From: Oscillospiraceae bacterium
Lineage (GTDB): Bacteria; Bacillota; Clostridia; Oscillospirales; Acutalibacteraceae
Assembly: GCA_029098185.1 (NCBI GenBank)
Contig: JAQXNV010000040.1
Location: 1-64,000 of the forward strand
Length of the DNA stretch: 64,000 nt
Direction: 5' to 3'
Position 1 is the stretch's first letter. Each line of letters starts with the position of its first letter. Below, one piece after another: positions 38,956 to 49,462 of the stretch. Under the pieces are notes generated by a model that was not told the origin of the DNA, did no database searches, and saw nothing but the letters and a program-made list of their open reading frames with translations. Position numbers and translations under genes: made by a program.

Positions 38956-40641
38956 ATGAGTGACGAAAAAAAGGTAACGGAGACCACCGAAGAGGTCTGG
39001 TCTAATTTTATCCATGATTTTATCGACGAGGACCTTGCCCCCGGCGGTCGGTTCGAGGGGAAGACAGTCCATACCCGGTTCCCGCCGGAGCCAAACGGCT
39101 ATCTGCACATCGGCCATGCCAAAGCCATCTGCATCGACTTTGCCACGGCGGAAAAATATAACGGTCTGTGCAATCTGCGCATGGACGATACCAACCCGAC
39201 CAAAGAGGATGTAGAATATGTAGACGCCATTCAGGAGGACATCCATTGGCTGGGCTTTGATTGGGGCGACCGGTTCCACTATGCCTCCGATTATTTCCCC
39301 CAGATGTACGATATTGCCGTTCAGCTCATCAAAGACGGCAAGGCCTACGTCTGTGAGATGAACGCCGAGGAGATGCGGGCAAACCGGGGGGACCTGACGA
39401 CCCCTGCTGTCAGTCCCGACCGAGACCGCCCGGTAGAGGAGAGCCTGGATCTGTTTGCCCGGATGAAGGCTGGCGAGTTCCCCGACGGCGCCATGACGCT
39501 GCGGGCGAAGATCGATCTATCTTCCGGCAACTTTAATATGCGGGACCCGGTGCTTTACCGCATCAACCACCTGCATCACCACCGCACCGGCGATGAATGG
39601 TGCATTTATCCCATGTACGACTTTGCCCATCCTATCGAGGACGCTATTGAGGGCATTACCCATTCCCTGTGCACCCTGGAGTTTGAGGACCACCGGCCCC
39701 TGTACGATTGGGTGGTGGAGAACGCCGGCTTCCAGCAAAAGCCCCGGCAGATCGAGTTTGCCCGCTTGAACATCAATAACACCGTGATGAGTAAGCGGAA
39801 ACTGCGCACATTGGTGGAAAACGGCGTTGTCAGCGGCTGGGATGACCCCAGAATGCCCACCCTCTGCGGATTGCGCCGGAGAGGGTATACGCCGGAGTCC
39901 ATCCGGAACTTCTGCACCCGCATCGGTGTGGCCAAGGTCAACAGCGTGGTGGAGTACAGCTTTTTGGAGCATTGTCTGCGGGAGGATCTGAACCTGCGTG
40001 CCCAGCGTGTCATGGGCGTGCTGGACCCGGTAAAGCTGGTGCTAACCAACTATCCTGAGGGTAAGACGGAAGAATTTGCGGTGGAGAACAACCCCAACAA
40101 TCCCGACGACGGTACCCGGACGGTGACGTTCTCCAGAGAGAGCTGGATCGAGCGGAGCGACTTTTTGGAGGAGCCGTTCAAGGGCTACCACCGGCTGTAT
40201 CCGGGCAATGAGGTGCGGCTCAAGACGACGTATATCGTCAAATGCACCGGCTGCAAAAAGGACGAGAACGGCAACGTTGTCGAGGTTTACGCCGAGTATG
40301 ATCCGGAAACGAGAGGCGGCAATACGCCCGATGGCCGGAAGGTCCGGGGCACCATCCATTGGGTAGATGTCAACAACTGCCGGGATGCCCAGGTGCGGCT
40401 GTACGAGAACCTGTTCACCGTAGCCGATCCGGAGGACGAGGAACTGCTGGAGGTCATCAACCCCAACTCGCTCCAAACGCTGACCGGCTGCAAAATGGAG
40501 GCGTCCATTGCAAAGATGCCAAAGGATACCTCCTTCCAGCTTATGCGGCAGGGTTACTTCTGCTTTGATAAGGACAGCACAGAGGATAATCTCATCCTGA
40601 ATCGTTCCGTTCTCTTAAAGGACGGCTTTAAAAAGAAATAA
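38956..40641 (+). CDS. glnS: Glutaminyl-tRNA synthetase
   Basis: [36 protein letters not shown]-terminal beta-barrel domain. ATG 38956 preferred by RBS; in-frame ATG at 38929 overlaps gltX stop. Confidence 0.95.
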   Translation: MSDEKKVTETTEEVWSNFIHDFIDEDLAPGGRFEGKTVHTRFPPEPNGYLHIGHAKAICIDFATAEKYNGLCNLRMDDTNPTKEDVEYVDAIQEDIHWLGFDWGDRFHYASDYFPQMYDIAVQLIKDGKAYVCEMNAEEMRANRGDLTTPAVSPDRDRPVEESLDLFARMKAGEFPDGAMTLRAKIDLSSGNFNMRDPVLYRINHLHHHRTGDEWCIYPMYDFAHPIEDAIEGITHSLCTLEFEDHRPLYDWVVENAGFQQKPRQIEFARLNINNTVMSKRKLRTLVENGVVSGWDDPRMPTLCGLRRRGYTPESIRNFCTRIGVAKVNSVVEYSFLEHCLREDLNLRAQRVMGVLDPVKLVLTNYPEGKTEEFAVENNPNNPDDGTRTVTFSRESWIERSDFLEEPFKGYHRLYPGNEVRLKTTYIVKCTGCKKDENGNVVEVYAEYDPETRGGNTPDGRKVRGTIHWVDVNNCRDAQVRLYENLFTVADPEDEELLEVINPNSLQTLTGCKMEASIAKMPKDTSFQLMRQGYFCFDKDSTEDNLILNRSVLLKDGFKKK

Positions 40642-40662
40642 CGTTTGTGATCTGCACAAAAT

Positions 40663-40703
40663 AAAACGCGCGCCTGTAGTTTCGACAGACGCGCGCTTTT
40701 TTG
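40663..40703. terminator. Bidirectional terminator between glnS and glgB
   Basis: aaaacgcgcgcctgtagtttcgacagacgcgcgctttttt. Confidence 0.9.
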
Positions 40704-40723
40704 TGGAAAGATTTGCTGTGCTT

Positions 40724-42487
40724 TTATTTGACAAGATAATACCGGCCGGCAAAGGGGGCAAGGGTGAGCTTTGCCTGACCACCTTTCACCGATACGGTTT
40801 CCTCGGTGTGCCATTCGTTGGTGATGAGCAGCGTAAGCTGTTTGCTGTTGGGGAGTTCCAATGTGTAATCCTGCGTTTTGTCGGAGAAATTAAACACGCA
40901 GGCAATCTTTTGCTTGCCATCGGTGCGCAAAAAGGCGTAGATGCACTTTTCCTCCTGATGACAGTCCAACCAGGAAAAGCCCCGTGGGTCAAAGTCCCAG
41001 ACGGACAGGGCCGGGTACTTTAAATAAATGCGGTTCAGCTTTTTGATGAAGCGGTGGAAATCATCGTGGTTGGGATAGGTGAGGATACCCCAGTCCTGTT
41101 CCCGTTTTTCATCCCATTCCCGCAGTTGGGCGATCTCGTTGCCCATAAAGTTAAGCTTTTTTCCCGGATGGCCATACATATACAGGTACAGCGCCTTGGC
41201 CTGTGGGAACTTTAAGTCGTAGTCGCCGTTCATCTTTTGCGCGATGGTGGCCTTGCCGTGGACGACTTCGTCGTGAGACAAGGGCAACAGGAACCGTTCA
41301 TTGTAGAAATAGTGCATGGAGAAGGTCAGCTTGTGATAATCCCGGCTGCGGTATTCCGGTGCTGTCTGAAAGTATTCCAGCGTATCGTGCATCCATCCCA
41401 GGTCCCACTTGTAGTCAAAGCCCAACCCGCCCTTGTGGGCCGGCTTTGTCACATTGGGGTAGGCGGTGGAATCTTCAGCGGCCAGGATGGCGGTGGGGTG
41501 GCGGTGCTTTAACCCCTGATTCATGACCCGCAGAAAGTCGATGGCGTTTTTGTTTTCGCCCCGGCCCTCGTCGCCCTGCCAGTAGATGAGGTTTCGGATG
41601 GCGTCCATACGCAGCCCGTCAAAGTGGAACTCCTCCAGCCAGAAGTTGGCCGCCGACTGCAAAAAGCTGCGGACTTCGCCGCGGGAGTGCATGAAGTTCC
41701 GGGAGCCCCATTCGCTGTCGCCAACGTGGTAGTGGGGATATTCATAGAGAGCTGTGCCATCGTACATATGCAGACCGTAAGCGTCCAGCGCAAAGTGTAC
41801 CGGCACAAAGTCCATGATCACGCCGATGTTGTTCTGGTGGAGCTTGTCTACAAACTGCTTTAGCTGCGTGGCTGTGCCGTAGCGGGAGGTAGGACTGAAA
41901 AATCCCGTGTTCTGATAGCCCCAGGATTCATCGCTGGGATGCTCGCTCAGGGGCATCACCTCCACATAATTGTAGCCGCAGTCTTTTACATAGTCGATAA
42001 GCTGGTCGGCGATCTCATCGTAGGTGTACCAGCCGGTCTCACTGTCGTTGTCTTTTTTGCGCCAGGAGCCCAGATGGACCTCATAAATGTTCAGCGGTCT
42101 TGTTTTGCAGTCGGAACGGCGGCGCATCCACAGGCTGTCGTGGAAGGTATATTCGCTCAGGTCCCGGATGTAGGAAGCGGAATTGGGCCGCAGCTCCATG
42201 CCAAAGCCGTAAGGGTCGCAGTGGTCGGTGTCCACGCCGTTTTTGCTGTAGATCTTGTATTTATACATCATGCCCGGCACAGCGCCGTCCACAGAAAGCT
42301 CGTAGACATTGCCGTCGGCTACCTTTTTCATGGGCAATTCCTGCCAGGAACTGAACTCGCCGATGAGGGAGATGTGGTCGGCTTCCGGGGCAAAGGTGCG
42401 AAAGGTGGTCTTGCCATTTTCGTAATGGGCGCCAAAAAATTGGTAAGCATCAAAGCATTGGCCCATGTAAAAGCTGTAAAGATCCAT
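40724..42487 (-). CDS. glgB: 1,4-alpha-glucan branching enzyme
   Basis: CBM48-like N-terminus, EVHLGSW, FDGLRMDAIRN nucleophile region, LAAEDST, LSHDEVVHGK. ATG 42487. Confidence 0.93.
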   Translation of the reverse strand: MDLYSFYMGQCFDAYQFFGAHYENGKTTFRTFAPEADHISLIGEFSSWQELPMKKVADGNVYELSVDGAVPGMMYKYKIYSKNGVDTDHCDPYGFGMELRPNSASYIRDLSEYTFHDSLWMRRRSDCKTRPLNIYEVHLGSWRKKDNDSETGWYTYDEIADQLIDYVKDCGYNYVEVMPLSEHPSDESWGYQNTGFFSPTSRYGTATQLKQFVDKLHQNNIGVIMDFVPVHFALDAYGLHMYDGTALYEYPHYHVGDSEWGSRNFMHSRGEVRSFLQSAANFWLEEFHFDGLRMDAIRNLIYWQGDEGRGENKNAIDFLRVMNQGLKHRHPTAILAAEDSTAYPNVTKPAHKGGLGFDYKWDLGWMHDTLEYFQTAPEYRSRDYHKLTFSMHYFYNERFLLPLSHDEVVHGKATIAQKMNGDYDLKFPQAKALYLYMYGHPGKKLNFMGNEIAQLREWDEKREQDWGILTYPNHDDFHRFIKKLNRIYLKYPALSVWDFDPRGFSWLDCHQEEKCIYAFLRTDGKQKIACVFNFSDKTQDYTLELPNSKQLTLLITNEWHTEETVSVKGGQAKLTLAPFAGRYYLVK

Positions 42488-42568
42488 AGTCGTTTCTCCT
42501 TTTTCTTGACTACCGTCGTTTATTGTTCTACAATCTATTTTAAGGGGATGGCGGGAAAAAACCACCAT

Positions 42569-42605
42569 CGATTTTCGAAAATCGTCCAATATGCAACGAT
42601 TTTCC
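42569..42605. promoter_or_regulatory. Candidate TetR operator: perfect 16-bp palindrome plus half-site
   Basis: CGATTTTCGAAAATCG (42569-42584) and CGATTTTCC from 42597, in the glgB/tetR divergent region. Confidence 0.6.
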
Positions 42606-42629
42606 AATTTTGTCGAGGAAGTGAGTGAT

Positions 42630-43175
42630 ATGGACCTTCGCGTCAAACGGACAAAAAGCAACATCATCAACGCATTTTTAACGCTGCGGGCCAATAAGCC
42701 GCTGGAAAAGATCACCGTCAAGGAGTTGTCGGAGCTGGCTATGGTCAATAAGGCCACCTTTTATCTTCACTATAAGGACATCTATGACCTATCCGATTCT
42801 TTGGAGGCGGAGCTGGTCCAGTCGGTATTGGACAGCATCACCCATCCGGAATATTTGTTTTCTAACCTGCCGGCCTTTGTGCAGGAGCTGACCGATGCGT
42901 ACTTTGCCCGGCGCACCCTGATCCAGACGTTGTTTTCCGGCAACCAGAACAACCGATTACCGGTGCGTATCGAGCAGGGCATCAAGGACATCGCCTACGA
43001 GCAGAAGCCGTCCCTGCGCAATAACGACCGGTTCAATATCCTGTTGAGCTACAGTATTTACGGCAGCTACTACGCCTATATCCAAAACGCCGACTGCGAT
43101 ATGCGGGTCATTACGGAGCTTATCGGCAATTTTGCCGAAGCCACCACAAAGGTCTGCGGACTGGAGCAGCCCTAA
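42630..43175 (+). CDS. TetR/AcrR-family transcriptional regulator
   Basis: RVKRTKSNIINAFLTLRANKPLEKITVKELSELAMVNKATFYLHYKDIYDL; RBS gaggaag. Confidence 0.93.
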   Translation: MDLRVKRTKSNIINAFLTLRANKPLEKITVKELSELAMVNKATFYLHYKDIYDLSDSLEAELVQSVLDSITHPEYLFSNLPAFVQELTDAYFARRTLIQTLFSGNQNNRLPVRIEQGIKDIAYEQKPSLRNNDRFNILLSYSIYGSYYAYIQNADCDMRVITELIGNFAEATTKVCGLEQP

Positions 43176-43179
43176 AAAG

Positions 43180-43218
43180 GAAACAGGCCTGGCAAAACAG
43201 CCACGCCTGTTTTTTTGC
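43180..43218. terminator. Bidirectional terminator
   Basis: aaacaggcctggcaaaacagccacgcctgttttttt. Confidence 0.85.
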
Positions 43219-43221
43219 ACG

Positions 43222-44445
43222 TTATCGATTTCTTTGGTAGCGACGGATGCTCTCGGGATCGACCCGGTCTTTTTCGCTGCGGTGCATGGAGATATTCTGC
43301 ACCAGGCCAAAGCCCAGATACAGGCAGGCCGCAGAGGAGCCGCCGGCGCTGAAGAAGGGCAGGGTGACGCCCATGACCGGCAGAAGGCTCAGGCACATCC
43401 CAATGTTGAACACGGTCTGGGCAGCGATCATGCCGAAAAAGCCGAAGCAGATGTAGCAGCCCAAATTGTCGCAGGACACAAAGGCGGTGCGCAGTACCCG
43501 GAGCAGCAACAGCAGCAGCAGCCCCAAAATGGCCACACAGCCCACAAAACCCAGTTCCTCTCCGGCCACGGCGAAGATGAAGTCGCTTTCCTGGACGGGA
43601 ACGGCACTGCTCTGGACCCGGGGCGCACTGAGGAGTCCCTGGCCGGTGAGCTGGCCGGAGCCGATGGAGATCTTGCCCTGGATCTGCTGCAGGCCCGTGC
43701 CCAGAGGATCCGCTTCCGGGTGGAACATATTGAGGATCCGGTTGCGCTGGTAATCTTCAAAGATGAAGTTCCACGCGATGGGAATGGCAGCAAGGATGGC
43801 CCCAAACAAAATGGCAAAGTATCTTAGCTGGACGCCGGCGGCAAAGGACATGAACAAAAACATGAAAAAGAAAATGATGGCTGCACCGTCATCGCCCTGC
43901 AAATGGACCAGCAGGATGGGCACTGCGCCGTGAAGCCCCAGCAGACAAACGTGGGGGAGCTTATAGATGGCGCCGGATTCCTTTACCAGAGACAGGTGCT
44001 TGCCATAGGTCAGGAGAAAGAAGATCTTTACCAGCTCAGCGCTCTGAAAGGTGATGCCGCCGGGGAGCATGAGCCAGGCCCGGGCGTTTACGCCATCGGA
44101 GCCGGTGACGCTCTCGCCGAAGAACAGGGTGTATAAAATGAGAGCCCCGCCGCAGACGGCCAGCCATGGCCAGAATCGGGCGATGGTGCGGTAGTCGACG
44201 AGGGTCAAAAGGATAGCGCCCAGGTATCCGGTCACGATGGCGATGAGCTGGATCTGAAAATAGCTGCGCCCCATGGCGTTGGACGGCACCGTATAGAGCA
44301 GCGTCAGACTAAAGGCGGAGATCACCAGCATGATGAGCCACAGGAGCTTATCGGAGCGTTTCCAGTAATCATTAAGGCCCTTGATGACGCGGGAGATCCA
44401 TTGTGAGAGCCGTGCTTGTTTTGAGTCGGCAGTCAGATAGGCCAA
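43222..44445 (-). CDS. FtsW/RodA/SpoVE-family peptidoglycan glycosyltransferase
   Basis: SEDS topology; DFIFAVAGEELGFVG, TLPFFSAGGSSAACLYLGFGLVQNI. Likely TTG start at 44445, 3' of aaggaggg; the ORF track extends to 44466. Confidence 0.92.
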   Translation of the reverse strand: MAYLTADSKQARLSQWISRVIKGLNDYWKRSDKLLWLIMLVISAFSLTLLYTVPSNAMGRSYFQIQLIAIVTGYLGAILLTLVDYRTIARFWPWLAVCGGALILYTLFFGESVTGSDGVNARAWLMLPGGITFQSAELVKIFFLLTYGKHLSLVKESGAIYKLPHVCLLGLHGAVPILLVHLQGDDGAAIIFFFMFLFMSFAAGVQLRYFAILFGAILAAIPIAWNFIFEDYQRNRILNMFHPEADPLGTGLQQIQGKISIGSGQLTGQGLLSAPRVQSSAVPVQESDFIFAVAGEELGFVGCVAILGLLLLLLLRVLRTAFVSCDNLGCYICFGFFGMIAAQTVFNIGMCLSLLPVMGVTLPFFSAGGSSAACLYLGFGLVQNISMHRSEKDRVDPESIRRYQRNR

Positions 44446-44599
44446 AGCATCCCCTCCTTGGGACAAGTTTCAAAAGATGGTCTTATTATATAATTTTCAA
44501 GGACAAAGTGCAAGTTCCTCTTTCCTAAATGAGAAATGTATGCTATATTAGTAGGTAAGAACGACGACGTTATCATTAGAACAAAAGGAGAGAATCATC

Positions 44600-46267
44600 A
44601 TGCTGACAGATATTGAAATTGCACAACAGGCTACCTTGCAGCCGATCACGAAGATCGCAGCGGACCTGGGCATCGAGGAGGAAGAGCTGATCCCTTATGG
44701 CCGGTATAAGGCAAAGCTGGATCCATCTCTTTTCCGTCGTCTGGAGAAAAAGCCGGACGGTAAGCTGATCCTCGTCACCGCCATCAACCCAACGCCAGCC
44801 GGTGAGGGCAAGACCACCACCACGACCGGTCTCGGTGAAGCCTTTGCAAAGATCGGCAAAAAAGCAGTCATCGCCCTGCGTGAGCCATCCCTCGGCCCCG
44901 TCTTTGGCGTAAAGGGCGGCGCAGCCGGCGGCGGCTATGCGCAGGTATTGCCAATGGAGGATCTGAACCTCCACTTTACCGGCGATATGCACGCCATCAC
45001 CGCAGCCAACAACCTGCTCTGTGCCATGATCGACAACCACATCCAGCAGGGCAACCAGTGCAACATTGACCCACGGGCAATCAATGTGACCCGCTGCCTC
45101 GACATGAACGACCGTGTCCTGCGGAACATCGTAGTCGGTCTGGGCGGCAAGGCTAACGGTACGCCAAGAGAGGACGGCTTCTGCATCACTGTGGCCAGCG
45201 AAGTCATGGCGATTCTGTGCCTGGCCGACGACATCATGGATCTGAAAAAGCGCCTGGGTGACATCCTCATCGCTTACACCTATGCAGGCGGGCCGGTCTA
45301 CGCCAAGGACATCGGCGCAAACGGCGCTATGGCAGCCCTGCTGAAGGATGCCATCAATCCGAACCTGGTCCAGACGCTGGAAGGCACCCCAGTCATTATG
45401 CACGGCGGCCCCTTTGCCAATATCGCTCACGGCTGTAACTCTGTCCGGGCAACAAAGATCGCGCTGAAGCTGGGCGACTACTGCATCACCGAGGCAGGCT
45501 TCGGCTCTGACCTGGGCGCAGAGAAATTCTTTGACATCAAGTGCCGTTTTGCCGGGCTGACCCCATCTGCTGTCGTCGTTGTGGCAACAGCCAGAGCGCT
45601 GAAATACAACGGCGGCCTGACAAAGGATGAGGCCTCTAAGCCCAATCTGGAAGCGCTGAAGAAGGGCATCGTCAACCTGGGCGTCCACATTGAGAATATG
45701 CGCAAGTACGGCGTGCCGGTCGTCGTGGCCATCAACCGCTTTGGCAACGATACCGACGAGGAACTGCAATTCATCGAGAATTACTGCAAGGAAAATCACG
45801 CCGAGTTTGCCCTGTCTGAGGTATTTGCAAAGGGCGGCGAAGGCGGCATCGACCTGGCCAAGAAGGTCGTGGCGGCAACGGAGCAGGAATCTCACTTTGC
45901 CCCGCTGTATGATCTTGACCTGACCATTACCGAAAAGCTGGACAAGATCGCCCGTGACATCTACGGTGCCGACGGCGTGGACTACACCGCCAAAGCGAAG
46001 AAATCCCTGGCACAGATCGAGAAGCTGGGCGGCAACAAGATGCCGGTGTGCGTGGCAAAGACCCAGTATTCTCTGTCCGATACCCCGACCCTTCTGGGCC
46101 GTCCGAAGGGCTTCCGCATCACTATCAGCGATCTGCGTCTGTCTAACGGTGCAGGCTTTGTGGTAGCTTATGCCGGCAATATCATGACGATGCCTGGCCT
46201 GCCAAAGGTGCCGGCAGCCATGAATATCGACGTGGACGAAAACGGCAAGATCTCCGGCTTGTTCTAA
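44600..46267 (+). CDS. fhs: Formate--tetrahydrofolate ligase
   Basis: [36 protein letters not shown]...[18 protein letters not shown]. Confidence 0.97.
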   Translation: MLTDIEIAQQATLQPITKIAADLGIEEEELIPYGRYKAKLDPSLFRRLEKKPDGKLILVTAINPTPAGEGKTTTTTGLGEAFAKIGKKAVIALREPSLGPVFGVKGGAAGGGYAQVLPMEDLNLHFTGDMHAITAANNLLCAMIDNHIQQGNQCNIDPRAINVTRCLDMNDRVLRNIVVGLGGKANGTPREDGFCITVASEVMAILCLADDIMDLKKRLGDILIAYTYAGGPVYAKDIGANGAMAALLKDAINPNLVQTLEGTPVIMHGGPFANIAHGCNSVRATKIALKLGDYCITEAGFGSDLGAEKFFDIKCRFAGLTPSAVVVVATARALKYNGGLTKDEASKPNLEALKKGIVNLGVHIENMRKYGVPVVVAINRFGNDTDEELQFIENYCKENHAEFALSEVFAKGGEGGIDLAKKVVAATEQESHFAPLYDLDLTITEKLDKIARDIYGADGVDYTAKAKKSLAQIEKLGGNKMPVCVAKTQYSLSDTPTLLGRPKGFRITISDLRLSNGAGFVVAYAGNIMTMPGLPKVPAAMNIDVDENGKISGLF

Positions 46268-46695
46268 TGGCGGAGCAATATACGACCCATTCGCCACAGG
46301 AAACGGAAGCGCTGGGCCGCCGTCTGGGAGAACAGCTAAAGGGCGGCGAGGTGCTGGCGTTGTTTGGCGGACTGGGCATGGGCAAAACGGCCTTGACCCG
46401 CGGTATTGCGTCTGGCCTTGGCATTGACGGCGGTGTTTCCAGCCCCACCTTTGCCCTGGTCCACGATTATACCGGGCGATTGACGGTCCATCATTTTGAT
46501 ATGTATCGGGTCGAGGGCTGGGATGATCTGTATTCCACCGGCTTTTTCGACTATCTGGAGACTGAGGATGTGCTCATCATCGAGTGGAGCGAAAATATAG
46601 AAGGCGCTCTGCCGGAGGATGCGATACGCATCACCATTGAGAAGGGAAAAGCTGATGACGAGCGGCATTTTACAATAGAAGGGATGGCACGATGA
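46267..46695 (+). CDS. tsaE: tRNA threonylcarbamoyladenosine biosynthesis ATPase TsaE
   Basis: LFGGLGMGKTALTRGIASGLGIDGGVSSPTFALVHDY...VLIIEWSE; TAATG overlap with fhs. Confidence 0.95.
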   Translation: MAEQYTTHSPQETEALGRRLGEQLKGGEVLALFGGLGMGKTALTRGIASGLGIDGGVSSPTFALVHDYTGRLTVHHFDMYRVEGWDDLYSTGFFDYLETEDVLIIEWSENIEGALPEDAIRITIEKGKADDERHFTIEGMAR

Positions 46696-47405
46696 ACGTT
46701 TTGGCACTGGACGCTTCTGCTGTGTCGGCCTCCGTGTGCGTGATGGAGGACGGCCATATTTTAGGCGACAGCTTTGTAAATATCAAACAGACCCACAGCC
46801 AGACCCTGATGGTCATGGTCCAGTCTCTGCTGGAGACCACCGGCGTATCCCTTTCGGACATTGACTTGTTTGGCGTGTCTGCCGGGCCGGGATCCTTTAC
46901 GGGCGTGCGCATCGGTGTGGCTTGCGTCAAGGGTATGGCCATGGCGCAGGGAAAGCCCTGTGCCGGCGTTTCGACGCTGGCCGCCATGGCGGAAAATCTC
47001 CGGGACAGCGACGGTATCGTTTGCGCTGTGATGGATGCCCGGTGCCAGCAGGTGTATAACGCCCTGTTCCGCGTAAAACAAGGCGTCATCACTCGGCTGA
47101 GTGACGACCGGCCCATAGCGATTGCGTCTCTTGCAGAAGAATGCAAAGGGTTTTCTGAGCCCATTTATCTGGTGGGAGACGGCGCGGCGCTGTGTAGTCG
47201 TGCAGAGGGCTTTTCTGCATTGCCCCAGGTACGTTTGGTGTCGGAAGCACTGCGGTACCAGCGGGCCAGCGGCGTAGCATCCTGCGCTATGGCGATGGCA
47301 CAGCAGGGCAAAACGGTGAGCGCGGGGGAATTATCCCCCATCTACCTGCGGCTGCCCCAGGCGGAGCGGGAATTAAAACGAAAACAAAACTTGGAGAGGA
47401 AGTAA
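46692..47405 (+). CDS. tsaB: tRNA threonylcarbamoyladenosine biosynthesis protein TsaB
   Basis: MNVLALDASAVSASVCVMED...DLFGVSAGPGSFTGVRIGVACVKGMA. Confidence 0.95.
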   Translation: MNVLALDASAVSASVCVMEDGHILGDSFVNIKQTHSQTLMVMVQSLLETTGVSLSDIDLFGVSAGPGSFTGVRIGVACVKGMAMAQGKPCAGVSTLAAMAENLRDSDGIVCAVMDARCQQVYNALFRVKQGVITRLSDDRPIAIASLAEECKGFSEPIYLVGDGAALCSRAEGFSALPQVRLVSEALRYQRASGVASCAMAMAQQGKTVSAGELSPIYLRLPQAERELKRKQNLERK

Positions 47406-47413
47406 GGAAGAAC

Positions 47414-47857
47414 ATGATAGCAATTGGAGCCGATCACGGCGGTGTGAATTTAAAACTGGCCATTCAGGCTTACTTTGATGAGAACGGCATCCGCTATAAA
47501 GATTTTGGAACCAATAAGACCGCTTCGGTGGATTATGGTCCCATTGCCGCCCAGGTGGCCCATGCGGTGGCCAACGGCGAGGCGGAAAAAGGCATTTTGT
47601 GCTGCGGCACCGGCATTGGCATCTCCATTGCCGCCAACAAGGTCAAGGGCATTCGGGCAGCGGTAGTGACCAACGCCTTCTGTGCTCAGGCCACCCGCCA
47701 GCACAATGACGCCAACATTTTGTGTCTTGGCGGCCGGGTCATCAGCGAGGTAGAAGCAGTGGAATTCACAAAGATTTTCCTGAATACCCCCTTCGAGGGC
47801 GGTCGTCACGAGCGGCGGATCCAGCAGATCGCTGCCATTGAAAACGGCGAGCTGTAA
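47414..47857 (+). CDS. rpiB: Ribose 5-phosphate isomerase B
   Basis: MIAIGADHGGVNLKLAI...GILCCGTGIGISIAANKVKGIRAA. Confidence 0.96.
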   Translation: MIAIGADHGGVNLKLAIQAYFDENGIRYKDFGTNKTASVDYGPIAAQVAHAVANGEAEKGILCCGTGIGISIAANKVKGIRAAVVTNAFCAQATRQHNDANILCLGGRVISEVEAVEFTKIFLNTPFEGGRHERRIQQIAAIENGEL

Positions 47858-47862
47858 TGGCG

Positions 47863-47902
47863 AAACCTGTCGGTGCGAAACTGCCCGGCAGGTTTTCTTT
47901 TT
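47863..47902 (+). terminator. Terminator after rpiB
   Basis: aaacctgtcggtgcgaaactgcccggcaggttttctttttt. Confidence 0.75.
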
Positions 47903-47951
47903 TACAAAGGGAAACAGCAGTCCCGCATTCTGCGGGAGAAAGGAGCAACCG

Positions 47952-48731
47952 ATGAAAAAACAGAAAACTGCGCTGGTCACCGGCGCTACCGGCGGACTGG
48001 GGGCCCACTTTGCCAACGAGCTGGCAAAAGCAGGCTATGACCTGCTGCTGGTGGGCAGAAACGAAGAAAAATTAGAGCATTTACAGCATCTTTTTACAAC
48101 GATCTATCCGGTGCAGGTCCACACGCTCCAGAAGGATCTTTCCGAGCCCGGCGCCGGCAAAGAAGTCTTTGCTTTTGCCCAGGAAAACGAGCTGACCGTA
48201 GAGGTGCTGGTCAATAACGCTGGCTTTGGCGACTTTGGCGCTTTTGCCTTCAGCGACTGGAAAAAACAGCAGGATATGGTGATGGTCAACTGCACAGCCC
48301 TTTTGGAGCTGACCCGCTGTTTCCTGCTACCCATGCTGACCCGTCGCAGCGGCAAGATCCTCAACGTGGCGTCCATGGCATCGTTCCAGCCGGGGCCGTT
48401 GATGTCGGTCTACTACGCTACCAAGGCCTTTGTGCTGTCCTTTACCGAGGCACTGTCTGTAGAACTGCGGGGCACCGGCGTTACGGTGACGGCCCTTTGT
48501 CCCGGCCCGACAAAGACTGGCTTTGAGAAAAACGCCGCTCTCGGTTCCTCCGGGTTGTTCCGCAACCTGGGCGTGGCAAAGGCAAAGGATGTGGCAAAAT
48601 ACGGCCTGAAAAAGCTGCGGCAGGGCAAGGTGATCGCCGTTCCCGGCTGCAAAAATCGGATGATCGTCCGGGCCTGCAAAGTGTTGCCCAGAGGCTTTGT
48701 GCGGAACATGGTCTATGAGATCCAAAAATAG
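47952..48731 (+). CDS. Short-chain dehydrogenase/reductase
   Basis: TALVTGATGGLGAHFANELAKAGYDLLLVGRN; LVNNAGFGDFG; SVYYATKAFVLSFTEALSVEL. Confidence 0.93.
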   Translation: MKKQKTALVTGATGGLGAHFANELAKAGYDLLLVGRNEEKLEHLQHLFTTIYPVQVHTLQKDLSEPGAGKEVFAFAQENELTVEVLVNNAGFGDFGAFAFSDWKKQQDMVMVNCTALLELTRCFLLPMLTRRSGKILNVASMASFQPGPLMSVYYATKAFVLSFTEALSVELRGTGVTVTALCPGPTKTGFEKNAALGSSGLFRNLGVAKAKDVAKYGLKKLRQGKVIAVPGCKNRMIVRACKVLPRGFVRNMVYEIQK

Positions 48732-48792
48732 CGGAGATTTTATTGCTAAAAATTTTATACTGTTTTGCATGAAAACAGATTATTGTTAAACG

Positions 48793-48823
48793 GAGAAAGA
48801 GGGGATTTCCCCTCTTTTTTCTT
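48793..48823 (+). terminator. Rho-independent terminator
   Basis: gaaagaggggatttcccctcttttttc. Confidence 0.8.
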
Positions 48824-48900
48824 TACACTTTTCGGGAAAAGAGGGACAGAAAACAAGGGAGCTGAAAAAGAAAAAATTGTCGTTTTTTTGTAGAAACCAG

Positions 48901-48929
48901 TAGACAAGTGCCTTGTAATCTAGTATAAT
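48901..48929 (+). promoter_or_regulatory. Sigma-A-type promoter of the HTH protein
   Basis: TAGACA - 17 nt - TATAAT. Confidence 0.65.
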
Positions 48930-48990
48930 ATTTTTGTCTGAAATGCGTTCTTTTTAGGAATAAAGAATAAAAATTAGGGTCAGACCAGGA

Positions 48991-49341
48991 GTGGGACAAT
49001 TGATCACACAACAAGAGATGGATACCATCCGAAGGATCATCGACGACGAGGAACGGTCGCAGGCGGTGTTTGCGCTCATCGAGGAGTTGGAGCAGCAGCG
49101 CCGGGATCAAAACCACAAGCGTCAGGCCGACGGCATTGCGGCCGCCAGAGAACGAGGCGTGCGGTTCGGCCGGCCGAAGATGGCGTATCCCAAAAATTTT
49201 GAGGGCATCTACAATTGCTACAAGAGCAAGGCCATCACCGGCACCCATGCGGCGGAAGTCCTGGGCATCAATCGCAACTCTTTCCGGGAGCTGGTGCGGC
49301 GGTACGAGGCAGAAAAAGGGATCTCCCCGGAAAAAGCCTGA
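48991..49341 (+). CDS. Small HTH protein resembling the C-terminal tail of a serine resolvase
   Basis: KRQADGIAAARERGVRFGRPKMAYPKNFEGIYNCYKSKAITGTHAAEVLGINRNSFRELVRRYE; no resolvase catalytic domain. Confidence 0.8.
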   Translation: MGQLITQQEMDTIRRIIDDEERSQAVFALIEELEQQRRDQNHKRQADGIAAARERGVRFGRPKMAYPKNFEGIYNCYKSKAITGTHAAEVLGINRNSFRELVRRYEAEKGISPEKA

Positions 49342-49462
49342 CAATTGGATCCTGAGCAGGGGGTTCCTGCTTTTCACTGGAAAGTCACCTGGTGTTTGGG
49401 TGGCTTTTTTTGTAGGGAAATTTGTGCTTTACAATCGACAAGTCCTGTGCTATCATAATTTT

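Noticed and set aside
44576-46297. 573-aa antisense ORF across fhs
   Set aside because: Exact shadow of a well-conserved gene in a codon-biased GC-rich region; the translation has no recognisable family and fhs explains the sequence.
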